From assembly GCF_013410655.1 (NCBI RefSeq), contig NZ_JACCFP010000001.1, positions 1,364,001 through 1,428,000 on the forward strand: a stretch of DNA of 64,000 nt, in the 5' to 3' direction. Source of the DNA: Nocardioides thalensis (GTDB taxonomy: Bacteria > Actinomycetota > Actinomycetes > Propionibacteriales > Nocardioidaceae). Of the stretch, positions 8,613-17,211 are shown piece after piece; the stretch's first letter is position 1; each line of letters starts with the position of its first letter. The position numbers were made by a program, and so were the translations under genes. The notes below the pieces were generated by a model. That model saw only the letters and a program-made list of their open reading frames with translations, was not told the origin of the DNA and ran no database searches.

Positions 8613-10295
8613 ATGACCGACGCCCCCGACATCAAGCCCCGCTCGCGCGACGTCACCGACGGCCTGGAGAAGGCCGCCGCCCGTGGCATGCTCCGCGCGG
8701 TAGGCATGGGGGACGAGGACTTCGCCAAGCCGCAGATCGGCGTCGCCTCGTCGTGGAACGAGATCACGCCCTGCAACCTCTCGCTCGACCGGCTGGCCAA
8801 GGCCGTGAAGAACGGGGTGCACGCCGGCGGGGGCTACCCGCTGGAGTTCGGCACCATCTCGGTTTCCGACGGCATCTCGATGGGCCACGAGGGCATGCAC
8901 TTCTCGCTGGTGTCGCGGGAGGTGATCGCCGACTCGGTCGAGGTCGTGATGAACGCCGAGCGGCTCGACGGCTCGGTGCTGCTCGCCGGTTGCGACAAGT
9001 CGCTGCCCGGCATGCTCATGGCCGCGGCCCGCCTCGACCTCGCGAGCGTGTTCCTCTACGCCGGCTCGATCATGCCCGGCAACGTCGACGGCCGCGACGT
9101 CACGATCATCGACGCCTTCGAGGCTGTCGGCGCCTGCCTCGCCGGCAAGATCACCCGCGAGGAGGTCGACCGCATCGAGCGGGCGATCTGCCCGGGCGAG
9201 GGCGCCTGCGGCGGCATGTACACCGCGAACACGATGGCCTCGGTCGGCGAGGCGCTCGGCATGTCGCTGCCCGGCTCGGCCGCGCCGCCGGCCGTCGACC
9301 GCCGCCGCGACGGGTTCGCCCACAAGTCGGGCGAGGCGGTCGTCAACCTGCTGCGCCGGGGCATCACCGCGCGCCAGATCATGACCAAGGAGGCGTTCGA
9401 GAACGCCATCACGGTCGTGATGGCCCTCGGCGGCTCGACCAACGCGGTGCTGCACCTGCTCGCCATCGCGCGTGAGGCCGAGGTGGACCTGACCCTCGAC
9501 GACTTCAACCGGGTCGGCGACAAGGTGCCGCACCTCGGCGACCTCAAGCCGTTCGGCAAGTACGTCATGAACGACGTCGACAAGATCGGCGGCATCCCGG
9601 TCGTGATGAAGGCGCTGCTCGACGCCGGCCTGATGCACGGCGACTGCCTGACCGTGACCGGCAAGACGCTGGCCGAGAACCTCGAGGAGATCGCGCCGCC
9701 GTCGCTCGACGACGACGTCATCCGCAGCCTCGACCGGCCGATCCACAAGACCGGCGGTATCACCATCCTCAAGGGCTCGCTCGCCCCCGAGGGCGCGGTC
9801 GTCAAGAGCGCGGGCTTCGACGAGACGGTCTTTCGCGGCACCGCCCGGGTCTTCGACGGCGAGCGCGCCGCGATGGACGCCCTCGAGGAGGGCCGGATCG
9901 TCGCGAACGACGTCGTGGTCATCCGCTACGAGGGCCCCAAGGGCGGCCCCGGCATGCGCGAGATGCTCGCCATCACCGGCGCGATCAAGGGCGCCGGCCT
10001 CGGCAAGGACGTGCTCCTGATCACCGACGGCCGGTTCTCCGGCGGCACCACCGGCCTGTGCGTCGGCCACATCGCGCCGGAAGCGGTCGACGCCGGGCCG
10101 ATCGCGTTCGTCCGGGACGGTGACCCGATCGTGCTCGACGTGCTCAACCGGACCCTCGAGGTCGAGGTCGCGCCGGAGGAGCTCGAGGCGCGCAAGGAGG
10201 GCTGGGCGCCGAACCCGCCGAAGTACACCCGCGGCGTCCTCGGCAAGTACGCCAAGATCGTGCAGTCGGCCGCCCACGGCGCCGTCACCGGCTGA
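8613..10295 (+). CDS. ilvD: dihydroxy-acid dehydratase
   Basis: IlvD converts 2,3-dihydroxyisovalerate and 2,3-dihydroxy-3-methylvalerate to the 2-oxo acids that are precursors of valine/leucine and isoleucine. The 560-residue protein has the expected length. Family motifs visible are [11 protein letters not shown] near residue 50, [13 protein letters not shown] near 130, and [16 protein letters not shown] near 200; their cysteines are the iron-sulfur ligands. ATG 8613 is preferred because TACGAT (8600-8605) lies 7 nt upstream, which implies a leaderless transcript, and no Shine-Dalgarno is present. It is physically separate from ilvBNC (17.2 kb) and from leuB/ilvE (50-52 kb). Confidence 0.96.
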   Translation: MTDAPDIKPRSRDVTDGLEKAAARGMLRAVGMGDEDFAKPQIGVASSWNEITPCNLSLDRLAKAVKNGVHAGGGYPLEFGTISVSDGISMGHEGMHFSLVSREVIADSVEVVMNAERLDGSVLLAGCDKSLPGMLMAAARLDLASVFLYAGSIMPGNVDGRDVTIIDAFEAVGACLAGKITREEVDRIERAICPGEGACGGMYTANTMASVGEALGMSLPGSAAPPAVDRRRDGFAHKSGEAVVNLLRRGITARQIMTKEAFENAITVVMALGGSTNAVLHLLAIAREAEVDLTLDDFNRVGDKVPHLGDLKPFGKYVMNDVDKIGGIPVVMKALLDAGLMHGDCLTVTGKTLAENLEEIAPPSLDDDVIRSLDRPIHKTGGITILKGSLAPEGAVVKSAGFDETVFRGTARVFDGERAAMDALEEGRIVANDVVVIRYEGPKGGPGMREMLAITGAIKGAGLGKDVLLITDGRFSGGTTGLCVGHIAPEAVDAGPIAFVRDGDPIVLDVLNRTLEVEVAPEELEARKEGWAPNPPKYTRGVLGKYAKIVQSAAHGAVTG

Positions 10296-10305
10296 TCGTC
10301 CGCGC

Positions 10306-11274
10306 GTGGCCAAGGTCTACGGGAGCATCTCGGGTCGGCTCCGCGAGTTCGTCGACAAGCAGCACGTCTTCTTCGTCGCCACCTCGCCGCTCGCGGCGGA
10401 CGGGCACGTCAACGTGTCGCCGCGCGGCCTCAAGGGCACGTTCGGCGTGCTCGACGACCACACGTTCGCGTGGGTCGACACGAGCGGCAGCGGCAGCGAG
10501 ACGATCGCCCACATCCGCGAGAACGGCCGCGTCGTGGCGATGTTCTGCGCCTTCGAGGGCCCGCCCAACATCGTGCGCTTCCACGGCACCGGCCGCGTGG
10601 TGACGATCTACGACGAGGAGTACGACGAGCTCGCCTCGCGCTTCGACGACGTCCCCGGGGCGCGGGCGGTGATCGTGGTCGACGTCGAGCGGATCTCCGA
10701 CGCGTGCGGCTACGGCGTACCGCTCATGTCGTTCGAGGGCGAGCGCGACCTGCTGCCGCGCTACTTCGGCCGCCGTGGGGTCGAGGGCTCGGCCGACTAC
10801 CGCCGGCGCAAAAACCGCACGAGCATCGACGGCCTGCCCGCCTTCGACTTCGACCCGCTCGAGGAGTGGTCGACCCTCGACGGACTCGCGGCGATCCGGG
10901 GCCGGCTCGAGGCGTTCATCGACCGGTGGGTCGCGCCGGTGACGTGGGCGGTAGCGGTCGACGGCGAGATCCCGCACGTGAACCTGCCCGGCGGCAAGCA
11001 CGGTCTGGCGTCGGTCATGCTCGCGACGGTGCTGAAGCACGACGGCAGCTCCGCGACGGTCGACATGTCACGGCAGCAGCTCGACGAGGTCATCGCCGCG
11101 CTCGCGCCGGCGACCGCCTGCACGGAGGTCGAGCACCCGAACCTCGCCGCCTGGCGCGCGATCCGCGACCGGCTCGACGAGCGGGGAGGCGGCACCCTGA
11201 CGGCCGTCTTCGTCCGTGACCTGACCGACCCGATCACGTCCGAGGTCGACGCAGCCCTCCGCGCGGCAGTCTGA
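10306..11274 (+). CDS. pyridoxamine 5'-phosphate oxidase-family (FMN-binding) protein
   Basis: A 322-residue protein whose first ~190 residues form a PNPOx-like split barrel: VFFVATSPLAADGHVNVSPRGLKGTF, TIAHIRENGRVVAMFCAFEGPPNIVRFHGTG-type segments are diagnostic of the FMN-binding family. The C-terminal ~130 residues (LEEWSTLDGLAAIRGRLEAFIDRW onward) form a second domain that I do not recognise. GTG 10306 was chosen because it starts the conserved region and lies 10 bp after the ilvD stop, suggesting co-transcription. The family includes flavin- or F420-dependent reductases and non-catalytic binders, so the reaction is not assigned. Confidence 0.8.
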   Translation: MAKVYGSISGRLREFVDKQHVFFVATSPLAADGHVNVSPRGLKGTFGVLDDHTFAWVDTSGSGSETIAHIRENGRVVAMFCAFEGPPNIVRFHGTGRVVTIYDEEYDELASRFDDVPGARAVIVVDVERISDACGYGVPLMSFEGERDLLPRYFGRRGVEGSADYRRRKNRTSIDGLPAFDFDPLEEWSTLDGLAAIRGRLEAFIDRWVAPVTWAVAVDGEIPHVNLPGGKHGLASVMLATVLKHDGSSATVDMSRQQLDEVIAALAPATACTEVEHPNLAAWRAIRDRLDERGGGTLTAVFVRDLTDPITSEVDAALRAAV

Positions 11275-11276
11275 CG

Positions 11277-12143
11277 ATGACACGTCGCGCGCGGCTGATG
11301 GTCGGTGCGATCGCCCTGTTCGCCCCTGTCGGGCTGACGTCGTGCTCGTCCTCGGCCGGAGACGACGACCCGGCCCAGCCGCCGAGCCCGTCAGCGACCC
11401 CGGACCGGCCCACCGACGACGCGACCGTCGCCGAGCCGGAGCGGCCGCGTCCGACCCGTTACGAGCCGCACGCCGCCGAGGTCGACGGCGCCGCGAAGCG
11501 CGTGGCCGCCCGCGCGGTCGAGGCCCTGCCCGCGGTGCGGCAGGTGACCTACACGCAGTACTTCGGCTACCTCCCGCCCGAGGCAAGCATCCTGGTCGAG
11601 GCCGACTTCAGGTCGGGCGGCGGCACGACGTACGACGTGCGGCTGCGCGAGACCGCCGAGGGCTGGCGGACCGCGTCGGTCACGCCCGCGGCGGACCTGT
11701 CGCCAGTGGAAGAGCCGGGGCGCTTGGCTCGCCGGGTGCTGGACAGCGACCGGATCGACCTGCCCTGGGCCGGCCGGAAGGACGTCGCCGCCGGACTGGT
11801 CGCCGAGCCGGTGCTGAGGTCGATGCTCGCCGTGGCCGAGCACCACCGGATCGGCATCAGCGTGCTGATCTCGGCGCACCCGGTGAACGTCTTCGGCACC
11901 GACCGACGCAGCAACCACCCCGACGGGCAGGCCTACGACATCGGGAGCATCGACGGCCGACTGGTGGTCGACCCCGACACGGCGGGCCTGGTCCGTCGGG
12001 TCATGGGGATCGCCGCGGACACCGGTGCCTACCAGGTGGGTGGCCCGGTCGATCCGGACGCCGACGGCAGCCAGTACTTCTCCGACCTCACGCACAGCGA
12101 CCACGTGCACGTGGGCTTCGACGGGCCGGCAGTGCGTCCCTGA
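11277..12143 (+). CDS. lipoprotein with M15-like peptidase signature
   Basis: A 288-residue exported lipoprotein: basic start MTRRARLM, hydrophobic stretch, then lipobox LTSC at about residue 23, followed by a Ser/Pro/Asp-rich linker. The C-terminal third contains SNHPDGQAYDIGSIDG and, later, THSDHVHVGFDG. The H-x6-D and late H-x-H spacing recalls the zinc site of M15/VanY-type peptidases, so a cell-wall D,D-peptidase-like role is plausible. The first conserved motif is somewhat divergent, so activity is uncertain. The start is 2 bp after the preceding stop, which suggests translational coupling with the PNPOx-family gene. Confidence 0.65.
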   Translation: MTRRARLMVGAIALFAPVGLTSCSSSAGDDDPAQPPSPSATPDRPTDDATVAEPERPRPTRYEPHAAEVDGAAKRVAARAVEALPAVRQVTYTQYFGYLPPEASILVEADFRSGGGTTYDVRLRETAEGWRTASVTPAADLSPVEEPGRLARRVLDSDRIDLPWAGRKDVAAGLVAEPVLRSMLAVAEHHRIGISVLISAHPVNVFGTDRRSNHPDGQAYDIGSIDGRLVVDPDTAGLVRRVMGIAADTGAYQVGGPVDPDADGSQYFSDLTHSDHVHVGFDGPAVRP

Positions 12144-12180
12144 TTCGGTCACGCCCGCGTGCGGGCCGCACAATCGCCTG

Positions 12181-12462
12181 GTGGTCAGCTTCCTCCTCTC
12201 GGTGACGTTCGCGTGCGGGCTCTTCGTGGCGGTCGCGCACGTGGCCAACCGGCGCTTCGTCGCCCCGGTCTACGACGTGGTCGCCAACCTGGTGGCGTTC
12301 GCGTCCGCGGTCGCCGCGTCCTCCCTGCTGCACCACTGGATCCCGGCGCTGCTCGCGGCTGTGGCGGTCGGCTGCTGGGTCGTTCTGGCAGTGCGGACCG
12401 CGACGGCGATGCGTGACGGACGGCCTCGGGTCGGGCAGGCGCTGGAGACCAGCGACGCGTAG
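12181..12462 (+). CDS. small membrane protein
   Basis: A 93-residue hydrophobic protein from GTG 12181. Three transmembrane segments are apparent (FLLSVTFACGLFVAVAHV, VVANLVAFASAVAASSLL, ALLAAVAVGCWVVLAV), ending in a charged tail. A CACAAT hexamer 6 nt upstream supports a leaderless start. No family is recognised. It sits between the lipoprotein gene and an MFS exporter gene, all on the same strand, but its own promoter suggests independent expression. Confidence 0.6.
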   Translation: MVSFLLSVTFACGLFVAVAHVANRRFVAPVYDVVANLVAFASAVAASSLLHHWIPALLAAVAVGCWVVLAVRTATAMRDGRPRVGQALETSDA

Positions 12463-12497
12463 CAGCCCGGCGGCCGCGGGCACCCTCAGAAACCTGG

Positions 12498-12528
12498 TTG
12501 ACCTCGTGTGGGCTTGAGGTTCTAGCGT
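12498..12528 (+). promoter_or_regulatory. MerR/SoxR-type promoter with overlapping dyad
   Basis: A -35 TTGACC (12498-12503) and -10 TAGCGT (12523-12528) are separated by 19 bp, the elongated spacer typical of MerR-family promoters. The spacer region holds an 18-bp dyad at 12502-12519: CCTCGTG-TGGG-CTTGAGG. Its right half equals the SoxR half-site CTTGAGG and the left half differs at two positions. The transcript would begin at the GTG of the MFS gene. The regulator itself is not encoded in this window. Confidence 0.6.
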
Positions 12529-12534
12529 CAGCGC

Positions 12535-13902
12535 GTGACCACGACGCCCGTCGCCTCCCGCGAGCGCATCCTGTCGCCGGCGTACGTCGCCACGACGATC
12601 GGGATGTTCGGCCTGATCGCGTTCGTCGCGTTCGAGGCGATGGCCGTCGCGACGATGATGCCGACCGTCGCCAGGGACCTCGACGGGCTCGACCTCTACG
12701 CGCTGGCGTTCGCAGCCCCGCTGGCGAGCGGCGTCGTCGGCATGGTGGCCGCCGGGATGTGGAGCGACCGCACCGGACCCGTCGCACCGTTGCTGGTCTC
12801 GATGGCGCTGTTCGCCGCCGGGCTGGTGGTGGCGGGTCTCGCGCCGTCGATGGAGATGCTGCTCGTCGGCCGGGTCCTCCAGGGGCTCGGCGGGGGAGCG
12901 CTCACGGTCGGCCTCTACGTCCTCGTCGGGCTCGTCTACCCGCCGCCGCTGCAGCCGGCGGTCTTCGCGTCGTTCGCGGCCGCCTGGGTGCTGCCGTCCC
13001 TGTTCGGCCCCGGCCTCGCGGCGCTGGTCGCCGACGTGTGGACGTGGCGGTGGGTGTTCCTCGGGACGATCGCGTTCGTCGCTCTCGCGCTGGTCCTGCT
13101 CGCCCCTGCGCTCCGGCGCCTCGAGCCGCGCGCCGAGGCAGGTGAGCCCGGCGGCTACTCCCGTCTGTGGTGGGCGGTCGTGGGAGCCGCCGCGGTGCTC
13201 GCGCTGGAGCTGGCCGGCTCGGCTCGCGGTGCCGCCGCCGTCGGCGGTGTCGTCGCGCTCGCCGTCGTCTGGATCGCGCTCGGCCGGCTCCTGCCGCGCG
13301 GGAGCCGCGTCGCCGCCCGCGGCCTGCCAGCGGTGGTCGCGACGCGCGGGCTGCTGGCCGCCATGTTCTTCTGCGCCGAGGCCTACATCGTCTACGTGCT
13401 CCAGGAGCATTGGGACCTCTCGGCGGGGCGCGCCGGCATCGCGCTGACCTGCGTCGGCGTGGTGTGGGCGGCCGCGAGCCAGGTGCAGGCCCGTCTCGGC
13501 GAGCGCGTGTCCCACTCCCGCGCGATGGTGATCGGTACGTCGATCGTGCTGCTCGCGCTCACGGGGCTCGCCGGGTCGGTTCTGGCGTTCGAGTCCGGCG
13601 CCCGCCCGTCCGCGGTCGTGCCCGTCGCGGCGTACGTCCTGGCCGGCGCAGGGATGGGCTTCGCCTACCCGCGGACCGGCGTCGCGATGCTGGCGACCTC
13701 GACTGACCAGGACCGCGGCTTCAACTCCTCGGCGCTCTCGATCGCCGACTCGCTGGGCGCCGCGCTGGCCCTGTCGGTCGCGGGCGCGGCCTTCGCCGCG
13801 GCGGAGCGTGCGGACCAGGACCCGTTCCTGGTCGTGTTCTCGCTGGCCGCGGCGGGTGCCGTCCTCGGTGTCGTCGCGGCGTCGCGGACCTCCGCGCCGT
13901 GA
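12535..13902 (+). CDS. MFS drug-efflux transporter
   Basis: A 455-residue major facilitator with about 12-14 hydrophobic segments. Loop 2-3 carries the family motif A (GMWSDRTGP), and GRVLQGLGGGALTVGLYV is the helix-4/5 region of drug:H+ antiporters. It would export a hydrophobic compound from the cytoplasmic membrane. GTG 12535 coincides with the transcription start predicted from the SoxR-like promoter, so translation is probably leaderless. In actinobacteria SoxR commonly controls exporters and oxidoreductases in response to redox-active compounds, which fits. Substrate is unknown. Confidence 0.88.
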   Translation: MTTTPVASRERILSPAYVATTIGMFGLIAFVAFEAMAVATMMPTVARDLDGLDLYALAFAAPLASGVVGMVAAGMWSDRTGPVAPLLVSMALFAAGLVVAGLAPSMEMLLVGRVLQGLGGGALTVGLYVLVGLVYPPPLQPAVFASFAAAWVLPSLFGPGLAALVADVWTWRWVFLGTIAFVALALVLLAPALRRLEPRAEAGEPGGYSRLWWAVVGAAAVLALELAGSARGAAAVGGVVALAVVWIALGRLLPRGSRVAARGLPAVVATRGLLAAMFFCAEAYIVYVLQEHWDLSAGRAGIALTCVGVVWAAASQVQARLGERVSHSRAMVIGTSIVLLALTGLAGSVLAFESGARPSAVVPVAAYVLAGAGMGFAYPRTGVAMLATSTDQDRGFNSSALSIADSLGAALALSVAGAAFAAAERADQDPFLVVFSLAAAGAVLGVVAASRTSAP

Positions 13903-13933
13903 GCTCGCTCGAGCCCGCGTCTAGGCTTCCCGC

Positions 13934-14620
13934 GTGCCAGAAGTCAACGAGCACGGCCAACAGGTCGGCGACGTCGTCCCGGGCTGGGAGCCGCGATCCG
14001 CGCCCGAGCCGGTGGAACTCGAGGGCCGCTACGCGAAGGTTGTGCCGCTGACGTCGGCGCACTACGCCGACCTGTTCGCGGCGACCTGCGGCGAGGACGA
14101 CGACGCCCTCTGGACCTACCGCCCGATCGCGAAGCCGACCAAGCTGCCCGACCTCTGGATGCACCTGGCCGGTGTGGTCGAGTCCGACCTGACCTTCGCG
14201 ATCCTGCCGGAGGGCCGGCGCGCCGAGGGGTTCGCGTCGTTCCTGCGCATCGACCCGCGCACCGGACAGGTGGAGATCGCGGGCGTGCTCTTCGGGCGGA
14301 CTCTGCAGCGGACGCGGGCGGCGACCGAGGCGGTCCACCTGCTGATGCGCTACGCGTTCGAGGACCTCGGCTACCGCCGCTTCGAGTGGAAGTGCGACAG
14401 CCTCAACGAGCCGTCACGGCGCGCGGCCGAGCGGCTCGGGTTCGTCTACGAGGGCCGGTTCCGCAACCACATGGTGATCAAGGGCCGCAACCGCGACACC
14501 GACTGGTTCTCGGTGACCGACGCCGAGTGGCCCCGGGTGCGCGCCGCTCACGAGGCTTGGCTCGACCCGAGCAACTTCGACGCCGAAGGGTCGCAGAGGA
14601 GCAGGCTCCGGGTGCCCTAG
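13934..14620 (+). CDS. GNAT-family N-acetyltransferase (RimJ-like)
   Basis: A 228-residue acetyltransferase. The acetyl-CoA binding region is seen as EIAGVLFGRTLQRTRAATEAVHLLMRYAF, followed by GYRRFEWKCDSLNEPSRRAAERLGFVYEG, which is characteristic of the RimJ/RimL-like branch acting on protein N-termini or small amines. GTG 13934 is supported by TAGGCT ending 6 nt upstream, implying a leaderless message. The acceptor substrate cannot be deduced. It stands between the MFS gene and a CHAD gene with its own promoter. Confidence 0.85.
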   Translation: MPEVNEHGQQVGDVVPGWEPRSAPEPVELEGRYAKVVPLTSAHYADLFAATCGEDDDALWTYRPIAKPTKLPDLWMHLAGVVESDLTFAILPEGRRAEGFASFLRIDPRTGQVEIAGVLFGRTLQRTRAATEAVHLLMRYAFEDLGYRRFEWKCDSLNEPSRRAAERLGFVYEGRFRNHMVIKGRNRDTDWFSVTDAEWPRVRAAHEAWLDPSNFDAEGSQRSRLRVP

Positions 14621-14629
14621 CCTGAATCC

Positions 14630-15490
14630 ATGGCGGCGCCGGACCTGACCGTGGGCGAGCTGCTGCCCGTCGTGCTGGACGACCTGGCCGGCCGGATCGC
14701 CGAGCGGACGCCGGCGGCGCTGGCCGACGCACCGGACGGAGTCCACCAGCTGCGCACCGAGGTGCGGCGGCTTCGCAACGTGCTCGCGGCGTTCGGCGGC
14801 CTGCTCGACCCGGGTCCGGTCGGCGCGGTGCGCGCGCAGCTCTCGTCGTACGGCGACCGCCTCGGTCGGGCCCGCGACCTCGAGGTGCGTGCGGCCGACG
14901 CGGCTGCAGCGGCCGCCGCCGTCGGCCTGGGGGCGGGTCCGAGCGCGCGACTGGTCGGGCCGCTCGCCGAGGCGCACCGCACGGCCCACGCCAAGCTGGT
15001 CGCCTGGGTGGGCGGTCACGAGGAGATCGCGGGCCTGTCCGAGCTGGGGGCGGTCACCGTGGTCGGCGGCGGTCGCCCGGCGCGCGTCGTCGCGCAGGAG
15101 GTGCTGCTCGCGCAGGCCGACCGTGCGCTGGCGCGCGAGGCGGACTACCTCTCGGACCCCGACGCGGGCCACGCGCTGCGCAAGGCGGCCCGGCGGCTGC
15201 GGCACGTCGCGGACGCGGTGACCAAGGAGCCGGGTGACGTCCTCGGCGAGCCCGCGACCGCGCTCGGCAAGGCCGGCAAGGGCATCCAGTCACTGCTCGG
15301 CGACCAGCGCGACGCGCTGCTCCTCGCCGAGTGCGTACGCGGGCTCCTGCCGGATGCCGGCCCGGACGCGCCGGCCTACCTCGAGGTCGTCGCCCATGCC
15401 GAGCAGCGCGCCGCCGCCGCTCTCGGCGACGTCCCCGGTGCTCTCGCCGAGCTCGAGCGGCGGCGCGCAGTCATGGACGCAGGGCCCTGA
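14630..15490 (+). CDS. CHAD-domain protein
   Basis: A 286-residue, almost wholly helical protein with the CHAD hallmark of conserved histidines followed by basic residues in two halves: VHQLRTEVRRLRNVLAAF near residue 40 and HALRKAARRLRHVADA near residue 185. CHAD domains bind inorganic polyphosphate through this basic surface, so a polyphosphate-associated role is likely. It has no CYTH (triphosphatase) domain, unlike some family members. ATG 14630 follows TAGCCT by 6 nt, consistent with a leaderless mRNA. Its 3' end overlaps the convergent SGNH hydrolase gene by 20 bp. Confidence 0.85.
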   Translation: MAAPDLTVGELLPVVLDDLAGRIAERTPAALADAPDGVHQLRTEVRRLRNVLAAFGGLLDPGPVGAVRAQLSSYGDRLGRARDLEVRAADAAAAAAAVGLGAGPSARLVGPLAEAHRTAHAKLVAWVGGHEEIAGLSELGAVTVVGGGRPARVVAQEVLLAQADRALAREADYLSDPDAGHALRKAARRLRHVADAVTKEPGDVLGEPATALGKAGKGIQSLLGDQRDALLLAECVRGLLPDAGPDAPAYLEVVAHAEQRAAAALGDVPGALAELERRRAVMDAGP

Positions 15491-16454
15491 GCACAGACTG
15501 TGCCTGGGCGCGGGCTCCTGCGGAGTTCGGATGGGCCGGGACGCCCACGGCGACGTCGTTGACCGACACCAGGCCGAGGCCCTCGACGTACGCGTTGGTC
15601 GGGCCCGAGCAGACGTGGTGCCCGGTGCTGAGCGGGTGGGTGTCGACGAGCTCGACGCCGGCGTTGCGCGCCGCGCGCGCGAGCATCCGGTTGAGACGCG
15701 CGAACGTGTCGTGGAGGTAGCCCATGTCGGCGTCGGTGATCGGGACGATCGGCCAGCAGCCGCGCTCCGGGATCGCGTCGAGGTAGTTGACGAGCAGCAC
15801 CCGCGCGTTGGGCGCGCGGCGGCGGACCTGGCGCAGTGCCCGCACCACGAGCGGCTGCGCGTCGCGGATCTGCTGGGCCAGCCGGTCGACGCCGCCGGCG
15901 GTGAAGCGCTCCTTGCACGCGCCCAGCGGCAGGATCGACTCGTCGATGAGCGGCAGCAGGTCGGGCAGCGGCACCGGCGGGGCAGGGATGCCGAGCGGGG
16001 AGACCGAGATGCAGGTCATCGCGGCGGCCGCGATGCCGGCGTCGTTGCCGCCGATGCCCACGGTGACCAGGTCGGTACGACGGGTCAGGCGGTCGAGCTG
16101 CGGCGGGTTGGTCCCGCCGAGCGGAAGGCCCGTCTGCGGGCCGGCGAAGTGCGCGGTCGTCGCCGAGCCGCAGGTGGCGTCGCGGAAGACCTTCACGCCC
16201 AGCGCTGCGGCCACCAGCTTCGGGTAGTTCACCCGTGACTGGAAGCAGTCGAGCGGCGCGTGCGTGGTGTCGGGCCCGCCGTGCTGGTTGAGGAACACGA
16301 CGTCGGCCGACCAGGAGTCGCCGAGGGCGACGTACTCGCGGAAGCCGGCGCCGGACCGGTCGTCCGCCGAGGCCGGTGCGGCGAGCGCGACCGACGCGAC
16401 GAGCGCGGCGAGCAACGCGGGCAACGCGACGAACAGCTTCCGGGGGGTGCGCAC
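15471..16454 (-). CDS. secreted SGNH/GDSL hydrolase
   Basis: A 327-residue exported lipase/esterase-type hydrolase. MRTPRKLFVALPALLAALVA and a processing site near APASADD form a signal peptide. The SGNH blocks are present: GDSWS with the nucleophilic serine (block I), the GIGGND block with the oxyanion asparagine (block III), and a C-terminal AHPNSAG containing the catalytic histidine (block V). Several cysteines suggest disulfides after export. This architecture matches actinobacterial extracellular lipases and esterases. The preferred substrate is unknown. The 3' end overlaps the CHAD gene. Confidence 0.9.
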   Translation of the reverse strand: MRTPRKLFVALPALLAALVASVALAAPASADDRSGAGFREYVALGDSWSADVVFLNQHGGPDTTHAPLDCFQSRVNYPKLVAAALGVKVFRDATCGSATTAHFAGPQTGLPLGGTNPPQLDRLTRRTDLVTVGIGGNDAGIAAAAMTCISVSPLGIPAPPVPLPDLLPLIDESILPLGACKERFTAGGVDRLAQQIRDAQPLVVRALRQVRRRAPNARVLLVNYLDAIPERGCWPIVPITDADMGYLHDTFARLNRMLARAARNAGVELVDTHPLSTGHHVCSGPTNAYVEGLGLVSVNDVAVGVPAHPNSAGARAQAQSVLRALRP

Positions 16455-16531
16455 GCTCCCTCAACGACCGAACGTGGCCGCCGTCACACCCGTGGACGAC
16501 GCCTGTCGGCGTCGCGTGCCACGGTGGACCC

Positions 16532-16948
16532 ATGGACCAGCGGATCAGCTTCGTCACGCTCGCCGTCGCCGACCTCGATGCCACCCGCCGCTTCTACCTC
16601 GACGGGCTGGGGTGGACCGCCGACCTCGACGTGCCCGGCGAGGTCCTCATGATCCGGGCGGGGGAGCACCTGGTGCTGTCGCTGTGGGACCGCGCCCACT
16701 TCGAGGCCGAGGTCGGCCCGATCGCGGTCGGGGAGGGCGTCGCGCCGTTCACGCTCGCCCACAACGTCGCCACGACCGACGAGGTCGACGCCGTGCTCGC
16801 GACGGCGGAGGCCGCCGGCGCCGACCCCGTCCACGCCGCGGAGACCCGCGACTGGGGCGGCTACACCGGCTACTTCGGCGACCCCGACGGCTACCGCTGG
16901 GAGATCGCCTACAACCCGGGGCCGATCGGCGAGGTCGTGCTGCCCTGA
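16532..16948 (+). CDS. VOC (glyoxalase/bleomycin-resistance fold) protein
   Basis: A 138-residue vicinal-oxygen-chelate superfamily member with two beta-alpha-beta-beta-beta modules. FVTLAVADLDATRRFYLDGLGW and the C-terminal GYTGYFGDPDGYRWEIAYNP are family signatures, and the glutamate in the final strand would be a metal ligand. Possible roles are dioxygenase, glyoxalase or antibiotic sequestration; nothing here decides. CACGGT lies 6 nt upstream of ATG 16532, suggesting a leaderless transcript. The next gene downstream is the ilvB leader. Confidence 0.85.
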   Translation: MDQRISFVTLAVADLDATRRFYLDGLGWTADLDVPGEVLMIRAGEHLVLSLWDRAHFEAEVGPIAVGEGVAPFTLAHNVATTDEVDAVLATAEAAGADPVHAAETRDWGGYTGYFGDPDGYRWEIAYNPGPIGEVVLP

Positions 16949-16957
16949 CGGCATTTT

Positions 16958-16973
16958 TGAGACAGCCGTCTCG
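16958..16973. promoter_or_regulatory. inverted repeat GAGAC-agcc-GTCTC
   Basis: A perfect 5-bp dyad with a 4-bp spacer lies between the VOC stop and the ilvB leader. The T-run precedes rather than follows it on the + strand, and A's follow it on the - strand, so it is not an intrinsic terminator. An operator for a TetR-type protein is possible but unproven. Confidence 0.3.
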
Positions 16974-17036
16974 CGATCCGGGACGTTCGGCGGACCCGCC
17001 GCACGCCGCGGGCGTGGACCGCGTAGGGTGAGCGCC

Positions 17037-17078
17037 ATGCGTCAGCAGATTCTCGTATCCACCGGGCGCGCCGGCTAG
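17037..17078 (+). CDS. ilvB leader peptide (Ile-Leu-Val codons)
   Basis: A 13-codon reading frame [13 protein letters not shown]. Consecutive Ile, Leu and Val codons (ATT CTC GTA) in a short peptide upstream of acetolactate synthase are what ribosome-mediated attenuation needs to sense all three branched-chain amino acids. TAGGGT (17024-17029) lies 7 nt before the ATG, so the leader is probably translated from a leaderless transcript. A small hairpin starts 2 nt after the stop codon and a T-tailed terminator follows. Confidence 0.85.
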   Translation: MRQQILVSTGRAG

Positions 17079-17079
17079 C

Positions 17080-17142
17080 GAGTCACCGACTCAAGCGACC
17101 AGCGCGTCCACCCCTCGTTGCCCGGCAACAGAGGGGTTTTTT
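17080..17142 (+). terminator. ilvB attenuator: pause hairpin and intrinsic terminator
   Basis: Hairpin GAGTC-acc-GACTC (17080-17092) immediately follows the leader stop. Then CCCCTC GTTG-cccgg-CAAC a GAGGGG (17111-17136) folds into a 10-bp stem with one bulge, directly followed by six T (17137-17142). This is a textbook intrinsic terminator 69 nt before ilvB. The competing antiterminator pairing was not resolved by eye. Confidence 0.85.
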
Positions 17143-17211
17143 GTTGGGCCACACTGTGGGTGCAACGGGTACGGGAGTGCCGCGCGGCACCACCGAGAGA
17201 GAGACGAACCG

